From assembly GCA_016872515.1 (NCBI GenBank), contig VGZR01000005.1, positions 23,912 through 87,911 of the forward strand: a stretch of 64,000 bases of DNA. The letters run 5' to 3'. Numbering within the stretch: position 1 is the first letter of the stretch; each line of letters begins with the position of its first letter. Origin of the DNA: SAR202 cluster bacterium. GTDB taxonomy: Bacteria; Chloroflexota; Dehalococcoidia; Lucifugimonadales; VGZR01. The translations under genes were made by a program, and so were the position numbers. Below the pieces are notes generated by a model. It was not told the origin of the DNA. It saw only the letters and a program-made list of their open reading frames with translations, and made no database searches. Shown piece after piece: positions 31,049-39,178 of the stretch.

Positions 31049-31972
31049 TCATGCGAGTGCGGTCTGTAGCACTGCCTCACGGCTGTAGCGATACGGGTCG
31101 CCGCGTCCCCCAGCTCCTGTGCGCGTGATCCGGCCGCTGCGAATCATCTCTCGAAGGGAGCGTGACACCAGCATGTTATCCCCATCCACGGTTTCCCAAA
31201 GTTCCCCCTCCGTCATCGGGCCTGTCTTCAGGGCATCGAGGATCTTGTTCTCGGTCGAGGCCTGCTGGACGGCCTCGAGGGTGCCGCCGAGGGCGATGCG
31301 CCGGGTGGCCGCTTAGAAGGTGATGACGGTCTTGGGGAACCAGTCACCGTAGCGCTGCTGGGTCTCGAGGGTGCGGTCCCCCTCGTGCTTGCGCAGCGTC
31401 AGGATGGTGTCCACGCCGCCGATCAGGGCCGTCGAGCCGATGACCGCGTCGGGGCCCTCGCGGTTGCCCTTGCCCTCGTGGTGCACGGTGAGGATGTGGC
31501 AGCCGGTCTGGCGGGCCAGGTCCATCAGCGGGTCGAGGGCGCTGTTGACCTGGGTGTAGTCGTTGACGTCGCCCAGGCGCACCATGCGCAGGAGCGGGTC
31601 TGCGATGGCGAGGACGGCTCAGGTGTGCATGATGGCGGCCCGGAGCGCGATGAGGGCGTCGCGCGGGGCCATGCCGACGTGGATGTGGATGACCTCGGAG
31701 CCGTCGGCGCCCAGCGCCCGCAGGTGACTCTCGACCTCGCTGCGCTTCTCCTCAAGGCCGAGGTAGACGACCGGCCCCTGGTGCGTGGCGCGGCCCAGGA
31801 ACGGCTCGCCTCGCGAGACGGCCAGCGCCAGGTTGCGGGCGAAGGTGGACTTGCCGACCTTCGGCTTGGCCGCCAGCACCGACAGCCCGCCCCACGGCAT
31901 CATGCCCTCCCACAACCAGCGCGCCTCCTCGTGCGGCTCCGACATCAGCTCGGCCAGCGTCTGGAGCCTTTA
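31049..31972 (-). pseudogene. RepA/RegA-like replicative ATPase, 5'-truncated, two in-frame stops
   Basis: One frame encodes a RecA-fold AAA ATPase of the type found in plasmid and prophage replication modules: TLAELMSEPHEEARWLWEGM, Walker A VLAAKPKVGKSTFARNLA, then IADPLLRMVRLGDVNDY, HILTVHHEGKG, STALIGGVDTILTL, and a winged-helix tail (MTEGELWETVDG...GRGDPYRYS). It is interrupted by TGA at 31619-31621 and TAA at 31313-31315, and its 5' end merges into a REP-like repeat near 31974. All parts lie in the same frame, so the stops are point lesions rather than shifts. The TGA is not at a Cys position, so Sec recoding is unlikely. Confidence 0.8.
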
Positions 31973-31973
31973 C

Positions 31974-32055
31974 CGGGGGGAGGAACCTCCTGGATTGACG
32001 AGGGGGCCGCGTAATTTCCTCCCCCTCGATGCGGAAGGACTAAGGTGGGGGTGAA
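31974..32055. repeat. G/C-palindrome repeat at the 5' edge of the RepA-like pseudogene
   Basis: GGGGGGAGGAACCTCC, then TTCCTCCCCCTCGATGCGGAAGGA and AAGGTGGGGGTGAAGC: a member of the REP-like family in the same orientation as 29321. It abuts the truncated 5' end of the ATPase pseudogene and may have displaced it. Confidence 0.5.
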
Positions 32056-32074
32056 GCGGTCTGCAGGGTACTGT

Positions 32075-32118
32075 TCACTTTCATCCCCAACCTTCTCCTC
32101 TCGAGGGGGAAGGGATGC
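32075..32118. repeat. G/C-palindrome repeat, second unit
   Basis: TTCACTTTCATCCCCAACC, TTCTCCTCTCGAGGGGGAAGGG: an inverted, more diverged unit directly following the 31974 copy, so the pair forms a larger inverted arrangement. Confidence 0.4.
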
Positions 32119-32211
32119 CCTACCACTCACCAGGGCCAACGGAGCACGCGGCGACCGCGGCCGCAGCCCGCGCTCCCGCAGCACGCCCATGACCGTGAAC
32201 TGGCCGAAACC

Positions 32212-32385
32212 TTACTGGCAACGGACCTTTGCCCCGTCGCCGTCTGCGATAGACTCGATGCTCAGCATGGGTCTTCCCTCCACGACCAGGTGCGCCGGTA
32301 GGTGCTTGTCCCCGTTGGTGTCCTGACACCGGCAGTCCGGCCTCCCGCACTTCAACGCCTCGCGGATACGAGTCACCATATCCAT
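32212..32385 (-). pseudogene. CHC2-like primase zinc-domain fragment
   Basis: A 57-codon frame (ATG 32385, GGGAGG upstream, TAA 32212) contains LKCGRPDCRCQDTNGDKHL, PAHLVVEGRPMLSI and AKVRCQ. After the TAA the same frame continues with VMGVLRERGLRPRS. This is the layout of the N-terminal zinc-binding segment of phage or plasmid primase-helicase proteins (ACGRPDCxC ... CPAH.D..PSLSV ... VHC.AGC ... ALRERGLWP), with some ligand Cys/His positions lost. It is upstream of the ATPase pseudogene on the same strand, so both probably come from one replication module. A functional mini-protein cannot be excluded. Confidence 0.55.
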
Positions 32386-32480
32386 CCCTGAGCACCTCCC
32401 GTAGCTCGTCTGTTCTATAGCCTACGGTACGCCCTACCGGCGATCTTGGCAAGGGGTGTTCCAGAAAGGGAAGGGGTGAC

Positions 32481-32652
32481 TCCTTCCTCCTCCCTTGAGG
32501 GGGAGGACCTCTGAGCCGGCCAGGCTGGCTCAGAGAGGTAGGGGGTACGTGCCGAGGGAGAGTAGATTGCGGTAGAGGCGGCCAAGCCGATGGGAGAGCC
32601 ACCCCCTATCCTTTGGCCCCGATGCCGTTGGGACCAAGGCCTTCCCCCTCAA
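32481..32652 (+). repeat. Long structured repeat, copy A
   Basis: About 170 bp homologous to copy B at 34536-34720. In order: TCCTCCCTTGAGGGGGAGGA; a stem CTCTGAGCCGGC (32509-32520), loop CAG, GCTGGCTCAGAG; TAGGGGGTA; a variable middle; GAGAGCCACCCCCTATCC; and CCTTCCCCCTCAAAA. The last block is degraded relative to copy B. The first and last blocks are inverted copies of each other, like terminal inverted repeats, and TAGGGGGT pairs with the later ACCCCCTA. It lies just downstream of the transketolase genes. Confidence 0.75.
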
Positions 32653-32671
32653 AACAAAAATGGGGGCAGAG

Positions 32672-33634
32672 CTACCCCTTCTTCCGCCCCACGGCCCGCT
32701 GCACGGCCGTTGCGATGTCGTTGGGGGTGAGGTGGTACTTCTCCAGCAGGAGCTGGGGCGCGCCGGACTCGGCGTAGCCGGTCAGGCCAACGCACTCGAC
32801 GGGCGTGGGCCGCTTGCGTGCCAGCAGGCTGGCGACCATGCTGCCCAGGCCGCCGTCCAGCAGGTGCTCCTCCGCCGTGACGATGGCCCCCGTCTCTTGT
32901 GCCGCCTTGAGCACCGCCTGCTCGTCCAGCGGCTTGACGGTCGCCATGTTCAGCACACGGCAATGGACGCCGCCCTCGGCCAGCTTGGCCGCCGCCTTGA
33001 GCGCCGCGTCCACCATGATGCCGCAGGCGATGATGGCCACGTCCTTGCCCTGGCGCATCTCCTCGGCGACGCCGAGACGGAAGCGGAACTCGGGCTTGTG
33101 GACGACGGGTGTGGCCGAGCGGGAGAGCCGGACGAAGAACGGGCCAGGCGTCTCCACCGCGGCGGCAGCAGCCTGCTCGGCCTCGGGCCCGTCGGCGGGC
33201 ACGATGACCTTGAACGTCGGCAGCGCGCTGATGATGGCGACGTCCTCGATGCTCTGCGCCGAGACGCCGTCCTCGCCCGTGACGATGCCGCTGTGGGTCA
33301 GGAACAGCTTCACATTGAGGTTCGGCTGGGCGACGCCGACGCGGAGCTGGTCGTAGGGCCTGCCCGTCCCGAAGACCGAGAACGTGCTCACCACCGCGAC
33401 CTTGCCCGACGAGGCCATGCCCGCCGCGACGTTGACGATGTTCTGCTCGGCGGGGCCGAAGTCGAAGAACCGGTCGGGGAACTCCTTGCCGAACATGTTG
33501 GCGTACGTGGACTTGTTCAGGTCGCCGCCCAGGACCACCAGGTTCGAGTGGCGCTTGCCCAGCTCGACGAGCGCCTTGCCGACGACCTCGCGCGTGGACG
33601 CGGTGGGGGCGACGGTGTTCGCGGTCGTGGTCAT
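32672..33634 (-). CDS. Transketolase, C-terminal subunit
   Basis: Second half of a split, two-gene transketolase (320 residues). It contains the pyrimidine-binding domain with the cofactor Glu region (FFDFGPAEQNIVNVAAGMA), SHSGIVTGEDGVSAQ-like phosphate region (THSGIVTGEDG), and the C-terminal domain (VKPLDEQAVLKAAQETG, VTAEEHLLDGGLGS, VGLTGYAESG). With the N-terminal partner it moves two-carbon units between sugars in the pentose phosphate pathway, or may act as a DXS-like paralogue. Its start overlaps the upstream stop (ATGA). Confidence 0.93.
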   Translation of the reverse strand: MTTTANTVAPTASTREVVGKALVELGKRHSNLVVLGGDLNKSTYANMFGKEFPDRFFDFGPAEQNIVNVAAGMASSGKVAVVSTFSVFGTGRPYDQLRVGVAQPNLNVKLFLTHSGIVTGEDGVSAQSIEDVAIISALPTFKVIVPADGPEAEQAAAAAVETPGPFFVRLSRSATPVVHKPEFRFRLGVAEEMRQGKDVAIIACGIMVDAALKAAAKLAEGGVHCRVLNMATVKPLDEQAVLKAAQETGAIVTAEEHLLDGGLGSMVASLLARKRPTPVECVGLTGYAESGAPQLLLEKYHLTPNDIATAVQRAVGRKKG

Positions 33635-34443
33635 GCCAGCTCCTTGAGGGCCTGCTCCAGCTCCTGCTTGTTAGGGGCCTTGCCGTGGAAGTCGGGGTTG
33701 TTCTCCATGAAGCTGACGCCCTTGCCCTTCACCGTCTCGGCGATGATGACGGACGGCTGCCCCTTGGTGCGGACGGCCTGCTCCAGGGCATCCACCACCT
33801 GGCCCATGTCGTGGCCGTTGGCCTTGACGACGTGCCACCCGAAGGCGCGCCACTTGTCGGCCAGCGGCTCCAGGTTCATCACCTGCCAGGTGAAGCGGTC
33901 GTTCTGGATGCCGTTGCGGTCCACGATGGCGGTGAGGTTGTCCACGCCGTGGTGCTTGGCGGCCATGGCGGCCTCCCAGACCTGGCCCTCATCGCACTCG
34001 CCGTCGCCGAGGAGGACGTACGTGTGCGTCGGGCGGCGGTCGAGCCGCGCGGCCAGGGCGGTGCCCAGCCCGAAGGACAGCCCCTGGCCCAGCGAGCCGC
34101 CCGACATCTCCACGCCCGGCGTCTTGATGTGGGCGTGGCCCTGAAGGCGGCTGTTGATCTTGCGGAAGGTCATCAGCTCCTCCTCCGGGAAGTAGCCGGA
34201 GGACGCGAGGGCGGCGTAGAGCACGGGGCAGGCGTGGGCCTTGCTTAGCACGAACCGGTCGCGGTCGGGCCACGCCGGCTCGGCGGGCCTGTGCCGCATG
34301 ACGCGGAAGTAGAGCGCGGTCAGGATGTCCGTGGCGGACAGGGAACCGCCCGGGTGGCCGCTGCCGCCCGCGGCGACCATCGTCACGATCTGGCGGCGTA
34401 GCTTCTTGGCCGTGGCCTCTAGCTCTTGGATGGTTACAGTCAT
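33631..34443 (-). CDS. Transketolase, N-terminal subunit
   Basis: First half of the split transketolase, 270 residues from ATG 34443 (MTVTIQELEATAKK). TPP-binding motifs: AAGGSGHPGGSLSATDIL, SKAHACPVLYAALA, SGGSLGQGLSFGLG and the GDG...N motif LLGDGECDEGQVWEAA ... DRNGIQ. An in-frame start at 34578 would run into repeat copy B and is rejected. Overlaps the C-terminal subunit by 4 bp, so the halves are coupled. The pair is bracketed by two copies of the long repeat. Confidence 0.93.
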   Translation of the reverse strand: MTVTIQELEATAKKLRRQIVTMVAAGGSGHPGGSLSATDILTALYFRVMRHRPAEPAWPDRDRFVLSKAHACPVLYAALASSGYFPEEELMTFRKINSRLQGHAHIKTPGVEMSGGSLGQGLSFGLGTALAARLDRRPTHTYVLLGDGECDEGQVWEAAMAAKHHGVDNLTAIVDRNGIQNDRFTWQVMNLEPLADKWRAFGWHVVKANGHDMGQVVDALEQAVRTKGQPSVIIAETVKGKGVSFMENNPDFHGKAPNKQELEQALKELA

Positions 34444-34535
34444 GTCCTCGCTGCCTGGTCTGACTTGGAGATATAACGAGGCATTATATCCACCGCCTGT
34501 GGCCACTGCCAGTAGCGGATGCAGGGGTGGCTGAT

Positions 34536-34720
34536 GCCCTCCTCCCCCCTTGAGGGGGAGGACCTCTGAGCCGACCAAGTCGGCTCAGAGAGGTAGGGGG
34601 TGCATCGCCAAGGAGTGTTGGCGGCGGTAGAGACAGCCAGACGGTGGGGAGAGCCACCCCCTATCCCTTGGCCGCGTCCCGACGCGTCCAAGGCCTTCCC
34701 CCTCAAGGGGGGAAGGAGGA
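34536..34720 (+). repeat. Long structured repeat, copy B
   Basis: About 185 bp homologous to copy A, in the same orientation and about 2.05 kb away. Blocks: CCTCCTCCCCCCTTGAGGGG...; a perfect 12-bp stem CTCTGAGCCGAC (34564-34575), loop CAA, GTCGGCTCAGAG; TAGGGGGTG; a variable middle with GCGGTAGAGAC; GAGAGCCACCCCCTATCC; CTTGGCCGCG; and CCTTCCCCCTCAAGGGG. Compared with copy A, stem position 11 is A-T here and G-C there, a compensatory change. It lies between the transketolase start and the end of the metallopeptidase lipoprotein gene. Confidence 0.75.
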
Positions 34721-34730
34721 TGCGATGCCC

Positions 34731-36155
34731 CTACGGCGCGGTGACGAGGAGCGGCTTGATGGCGTCGAGCGTGGCGCGGTTGGGTGCGAAGACGGCGATG
34801 ACGAACTGCCCGTTCTGGTCGGTCATCACGACCTGGTCCGGCAGCGTCAGCAGAGCGGTGCCCGTCTCGCCTGGGATGCCCTCCCACTGAGCATCCGTTC
34901 CCGTCCTGGCGATGGTGGCGTCGCGCAGGGCTTGGCCGAACTCGTCGGCGTCCTGGAAGGTGTCCCAGACAGACACGGTGACGAAGGCGGTCTGGCCGCC
35001 GGGGCCGGCGAGGACGGCGTACGTGTCGCCGCTCCAGCCGCCGGCGGCCTGGGCGGCAGCCTGCTCCGGCAGGTACGTCTCCAGATAGGCCATGATGAGG
35101 AACTCGCCCAGGGTGTCCTCGCCGGTCTCCGTCCACCCTTCGCCCAGGGCTGCGGCGATGTCGGGCAGCACCACGTCCTCCGGCCCCTCGCGGACGGCGT
35201 ACTTCTCCGGGTGGAGTATCTGCTCCGTGGACTCCGGCGGGTTGGCAAAGGCGGCGTCCACAGCGGCCCAGCCCTCCTCGGAGCGGGCGAGGGACAGCAC
35301 AAACTGCGCCCCCTCGATGTAGGGGAAAACGAACAGGCGCTGGATGAGATGCGGCGCGGCGAAGAAGGCTTCGAGGTCAATGGTGGCGTTCTGCTGCGCC
35401 GCAGTGCGCTCCTCCTCAGTCATGTGGTTGAACATATAGACCGACTTGGCCAAGGTCGCGTCGCCCTCGACGAGGGCGCGGTAGGCGTTCTGCCGGTCTG
35501 ACTGGCCCTCTCGGGCGTCGAGGCCGGCCTGGATGTCGAAGTGCTGCTGCTGGAGGGCGTGGACGAACTCGTGGGCGTACGTGAGCACGTCCTGCGGGCC
35601 GAGAGAAGGCCCATCCTGGACGACGTAGAGCTTCTCCTCCTTCAGCTCGTAGAAGCCGAGGACGCCCTCCTGGTAGAGCGCCAGGTACAGGTCGTGGAGG
35701 CTCACGTCGGGGCCGATGACGCCGAGGGAGGTGAGCAGCGCGTCCTGCTGCTCGATCTCGTCCCGCTCTTCCTCCAGGTCCTCGATAAGCTTCTCTCCCA
35801 GCTCCTCGCGGGTGATGAACGCCTTGGCGACAGGCCGGAGCGAGAAGAGCACCCGGACGGTTGTTACGTTCGTCTCGATCTCCCCCAGCGTGCGGTCGAA
35901 CTCGCTGACAACGGGCGTGGGCGTCCGCGTCGCGGCGGAGACGGTGGGCAGGATGGCCTTGCCCGGGTCGAATGTGGGCGTCGGCGGCACGGGGGTCGCG
36001 GTGGGCTGCGGGGTGGGCGACGGCAGGGGCGTGGCGGTCGGCGAGACGGGCACCGCCGCCACCTGGGTGGGCGTCGGCTCCGCTTTCTTGCCGCAAGCGA
36101 TTGGCACAAGGAGGAGCAGCAGCAGGGCCGCCCACCACAGATGTTGTAGCTTCAT
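34731..36155 (-). CDS. Metallopeptidase-like lipoprotein (HEFVH motif)
   Basis: A 474-residue exported lipoprotein. The signal sequence ends in the lipobox VPIAC (Cys21), followed by a 50-residue Thr/Pro linker. Around residue 190 is TYAHEFVHALQQQHFD, an HEXXH zinc site, with a downstream Glu in RALVEGDAT as a plausible third ligand, so it looks like a gluzincin-type peptidase. Length and layout match a family of uncharacterised lipoproteins; the peptide substrate is unknown. Start ATG 36155 is unambiguous. Confidence 0.8.
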   Translation of the reverse strand: MKLQHLWWAALLLLLLVPIACGKKAEPTPTQVAAVPVSPTATPLPSPTPQPTATPVPPTPTFDPGKAILPTVSAATRTPTPVVSEFDRTLGEIETNVTTVRVLFSLRPVAKAFITREELGEKLIEDLEEERDEIEQQDALLTSLGVIGPDVSLHDLYLALYQEGVLGFYELKEEKLYVVQDGPSLGPQDVLTYAHEFVHALQQQHFDIQAGLDAREGQSDRQNAYRALVEGDATLAKSVYMFNHMTEEERTAAQQNATIDLEAFFAAPHLIQRLFVFPYIEGAQFVLSLARSEEGWAAVDAAFANPPESTEQILHPEKYAVREGPEDVVLPDIAAALGEGWTETGEDTLGEFLIMAYLETYLPEQAAAQAAGGWSGDTYAVLAGPGGQTAFVTVSVWDTFQDADEFGQALRDATIARTGTDAQWEGIPGETGTALLTLPDQVVMTDQNGQFVIAVFAPNRATLDAIKPLLVTAP

Positions 36156-36305
36156 GTCCTAGAGCATGCGCACCATATGCAGATTTGGTTCAGTATCTCT
36201 ACGGGCAGGAGCAGTGTCAAGGAAGCAGGCACCACAAAGTGTGAGGGTGAGTCTGCGCCTTTGGCGGGTGTTAGACTGGAAACAGTGCATCGTAGCGAGG
36301 CGGCG

Positions 36306-37244
36306 GTGAAGGTCCCCGACATCCTGAAGGCCAAGAAGACCATCTCCTTCGAGTTCTTCCCACCCAAGGAGGCGAACAGCTTCCCCAAGATGCTGGCCGT
36401 GCTCAACGAACTCAAGGGGCTGGGGCCGGACTTCGTCTCGGTCACCTACGGCGCGGGCGGCTCGACCCGCGGGCACAGCGTCGTGCTCTCCATCCGCGCC
36501 CAGCGCGAGAGCGGGGCGAACGTGCTGTCCCACCTGACCATCTGGGGCCACTCCAAGGACGAGGTCCACGCCTTCGTGGCGCGGCTGCAGAAGGCCGGCA
36601 TCGAGAACGTGATGGCGCTGCGTGGCGACCAGCCCGCCGACGGCACGCCGCTCTACCCTGGCGGGTTCCCGAACACGGTGCAGCTTATCGAGTACCTGCG
36701 CGGCCACTTCGACCTGGGCATCGGCGCCGCCTGCTACCCAGAGGGCCACCCCGAGGCGAAGGACCGCGTGGCCGACGTCGAGTACGCCAAGCGGAAGGTG
36801 GACGCCGGGGCCGGGTTTCTGGTCACCCAGCTCTTCTACGACAACGCCGATTTCTTCGCCTTCCTCGACCGCGCAAGGCAGATGGGCATCGGCGTTCCGG
36901 TCATCGCGGGCCTCATGCCCATCCAGGACGCGCGGCAGACGCGGCGGTTCGCCGCCAGGTGCGGGGCGAAGTTGCCCACGGCCCTGGAGGAGGGGCTGGA
37001 GCGGTACGGCCACGACGACATGGAGACCCGTGAGTTCGGCATCGAGTACACCACGGCGCAGGCCCGCCAACTCTGGGACAACGGCGCCGCCGGCCTCCAC
37101 TTCTACACGCTGAATAAGCCCTACTCCGTTTCGCGCATCCTCGCCAACCTGGGCCTGGCAGCACGATTTGGGAGCACATCACACGGCCCCAGGCGTGAAA
37201 TCATCGCGCGAGAGCGCCTTGACACCCAGGCAGGGGGGACATAA
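36306..37244 (+). CDS. metF: 5,10-methylenetetrahydrofolate reductase
   Basis: Flavoprotein reducing methylene-THF to methyl-THF for methionine synthesis. The 312 residues show ISFEFFPPK with the catalytic Glu, SVTYGAGGSTRG, HLTIWGHSKDE, VMALRGDQPADG and FLVTQLFYDNADFF. The GTG at 36306 (KVPDILKAKK) has GAGGCGG upstream and gives a standard N-terminus; the frame stays open to 36177 but that part is not conserved in type. No metH or B12 riboswitch is visible nearby. Confidence 0.94.
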   Translation: MKVPDILKAKKTISFEFFPPKEANSFPKMLAVLNELKGLGPDFVSVTYGAGGSTRGHSVVLSIRAQRESGANVLSHLTIWGHSKDEVHAFVARLQKAGIENVMALRGDQPADGTPLYPGGFPNTVQLIEYLRGHFDLGIGAACYPEGHPEAKDRVADVEYAKRKVDAGAGFLVTQLFYDNADFFAFLDRARQMGIGVPVIAGLMPIQDARQTRRFAARCGAKLPTALEEGLERYGHDDMETREFGIEYTTAQARQLWDNGAAGLHFYTLNKPYSVSRILANLGLAARFGSTSHGPRREIIARERLDTQAGGT

Positions 37245-37287
37245 CGTGGTCAGAGATGTCCTGAAGTCGGCGCTGAGGGCTTAGACC

Positions 37288-37500
37288 TTGTTCAGTAAGT
37301 ACGGAAGCGGGACGCTCTTGACCGTCGGCGTGGTGATGGCGGTCGTCGGCATCCTCCTCCAGACCGACGTGATAACCGACCGCCTCGGCCTCATCCTCAT
37401 CGTCCTCGGCATCGCCATCGTCATCATCGGGCTGTACAACATGCTGACGTCGCCCAGCGAGAAGAAGGGCTCCTCCAAGAAGGGCGCCGACAACGACTAG
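37288..37500 (+). CDS. Small two-helix membrane protein
   Basis: A 70-residue protein starting at TTG 37288 with two hydrophobic segments (TVGVVMAVVGILLQ and LGLILIVLGIAIVIIGLYNM) and a charged Lys/Glu/Asp-rich tail. It fits the many small uncharacterised membrane proteins of bacteria. It is 43 bp after metF and converges with the PspAB-like gene. Coding is supported by hydrophobic periodicity only. Confidence 0.55.
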   Translation: MFSKYGSGTLLTVGVVMAVVGILLQTDVITDRLGLILIVLGIAIVIIGLYNMLTSPSEKKGSSKKGADND

Positions 37501-37512
37501 CGGCTCTCAGCC

Positions 37513-38082
37513 CTAGAACGGTATGCCCCAGAGGGCGTACCACAGTTCCAGCGTCCCCTCCAGCGCCACCTTCTCCTTGCTCATCAACTCGCCCATCCGC
37601 ATCTCGGCCTTGCCGTCGCGGGTCTTCTCGCCCGTCGGGACGAATGGGTGGAACCGCTCGCGCTTGTAGCTGTAGATCCAGTAGGCCTTCCTGCGCTCGA
37701 ACTCCACCTGGATGACCGCCGCGAGTAGGTGCCTGCGGAGCTCCTTGGCGCTGAAGACGCCGTCCACCAGGAGGACTGAGGCGGCCAGCCTGGGCATGTC
37801 CTTGTCCTCTAGGACAACCCACCGGCTGGAGTAGGCGTCGTCCATCAGGTCAAGGCGCACGCCGCGGGCAGCGGGGTTGGCTGCAATGGTGTTCGCCAGC
37901 TCCTGGGGAAGCTTCTTGAAGAAGTCGTCGCCGCTGGGGTTGAAGACGACGCCTGCCTTCCCCGTCGGGCGCAGGTCGGTCTTGGCCTTCAGCGCCTCGA
38001 GCGTGTTAACGGCGGTGAGGAACCTTCCCTTGCGAGGCGCTTTGGCGCTCTTCCCCCCGAACAGGCCCCCGAGGAGACCCAA
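37513..38082 (-). CDS. PspAB-like protein (PspA-associated)
   Basis: A 189-residue soluble protein starting at TTG 38082. The C-terminal run AYWIYSYKRERFHPFVPTGE ... LELWYALWGIPF matches the ending of actinobacterial PspAB proteins (YLYKRGTFYPFAPTGE ... RWFPLWGAPG), and as in those genomes it is immediately next to htpX (4 bp). PspAB and HtpX accompany PspA in membrane-stress responses. No PspA gene is in the window. The molecular function is unknown. Confidence 0.75.
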   Translation of the reverse strand: MGLLGGLFGGKSAKAPRKGRFLTAVNTLEALKAKTDLRPTGKAGVVFNPSGDDFFKKLPQELANTIAANPAARGVRLDLMDDAYSSRWVVLEDKDMPRLAASVLLVDGVFSAKELRRHLLAAVIQVEFERRKAYWIYSYKRERFHPFVPTGEKTRDGKAEMRMGELMSKEKVALEGTLELWYALWGIPF

Positions 38083-38085
38083 GGG

Positions 38086-39033
38086 CTACCGGGACCGCAG
38101 CTCGCGGAACTGGATGCCGCTGGGGTTCATCTCCTCGTGCATCCGCTGGAGCCGCGCCACGCGCTTCTCGACGGGCGGGTGGCTGGAGAAGAGGTGGACG
38201 ATGCTGTCGCCGCCCTTGAGGGCTGGCACAATGAAGAAGGCGTTGGCGTGCTCGACCTGGCGCAGGTCCTTCTCGGGGATGCGGTACATGCGGTCGCTTA
38301 TTTTCTCCAGGGCCGAGGCGAGGTTGAGCGGCGCGCCAGTGAGGATGGCGCCGCCACGGTCGGCAGCGAACTCCCGGTAGCGCGACAGGGCCAAAAGGAG
38401 GATCTGGGAGAGGAAATACACGACGATGGCGCCGACCCAGGCTAGCATCAGGTATGCACCCGCGCCGCCGCCCTCGCGCCGGTCGCGGCCTCCGCCGAAC
38501 AGGCTCATCCAGAACATCATCTGCATGACGTAGCCGGCCATGATGACGATGATGCTCGCCCAGGTCATCACGGCGACGTCGCGGTTCTTGACGTGGGACA
38601 ACTCGTGGCCCAGGACCGCCTCGACCTCTGCCTGGTCGAGCCGTTCCATGAGGCCGCGGGTCACGGCGACGACGGCGTTCTTCGGGTTACGCCCCGTAGC
38701 AAACGCGTTGGGGACGTGGGTCTCCATGATGGCGATGCGCTTCGGCTTGGGGATGCCCGCACGCTCGGCCAGCCGCTCGATCATGGCGTGGAGTTTCGGC
38801 TCTTGCTCCGCGGTGACGACCTTGGCGCGGGTCGTCCACAGCACCAGCTTGTCGGAGAAGAAGTACTGGAACCCCGCCATGAGCACGGCGATGACCAGGA
38901 TGAATATCCAGTTCACGCCCAGGGCGAACAGCAGCCCCAGGAAGCCGACGAACAGCGCCGCCAGCATGAACATCGTGAAGTACATCCGGAAGGTCAGCCC
39001 GCTGTCCCTTCCGATACTGTTTTGCCGCATCAT
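38086..39033 (-). CDS. htpX: Protease HtpX homologue
   Basis: Membrane zinc protease (M48B) acting on misfolded membrane proteins. The 315 residues have two N-terminal helices (MFMLAALFVGFLGLLFALG, then a second), the zinc site VLGHELSHVKNRD near residue 143, two more helices (about 150-210), and the third ligand in REFAADRGGAILTG. A Shine-Dalgarno GGAGG lies 9 nt before ATG 39033. It forms an operon with the PspAB-like gene. Confidence 0.95.
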   Translation of the reverse strand: MMRQNSIGRDSGLTFRMYFTMFMLAALFVGFLGLLFALGVNWIFILVIAVLMAGFQYFFSDKLVLWTTRAKVVTAEQEPKLHAMIERLAERAGIPKPKRIAIMETHVPNAFATGRNPKNAVVAVTRGLMERLDQAEVEAVLGHELSHVKNRDVAVMTWASIIVIMAGYVMQMMFWMSLFGGGRDRREGGGAGAYLMLAWVGAIVVYFLSQILLLALSRYREFAADRGGAILTGAPLNLASALEKISDRMYRIPEKDLRQVEHANAFFIVPALKGGDSIVHLFSSHPPVEKRVARLQRMHEEMNPSGIQFRELRSR

Positions 39034-39178
39034 ATCGCGCTACCTCCGCCCGTTGCTAACCACTTCGACACACACCCGTCTATTGTATCCGATACAGGCA
39101 TGCGCTACATAGTCGCATCCTCTGCCCTCCCATCCTGTGCAACATATGCCGCGCCTTCTTGTTAGGGGACGTCAGCCC

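Noticed and set aside
31619..31621. In-frame TGA of the RepA-like ATPase as selenocysteine
   Set aside because: The position is not a Cys in relatives, there is a second stop (TAA), and I see no SECIS-like hairpin with the right spacing.
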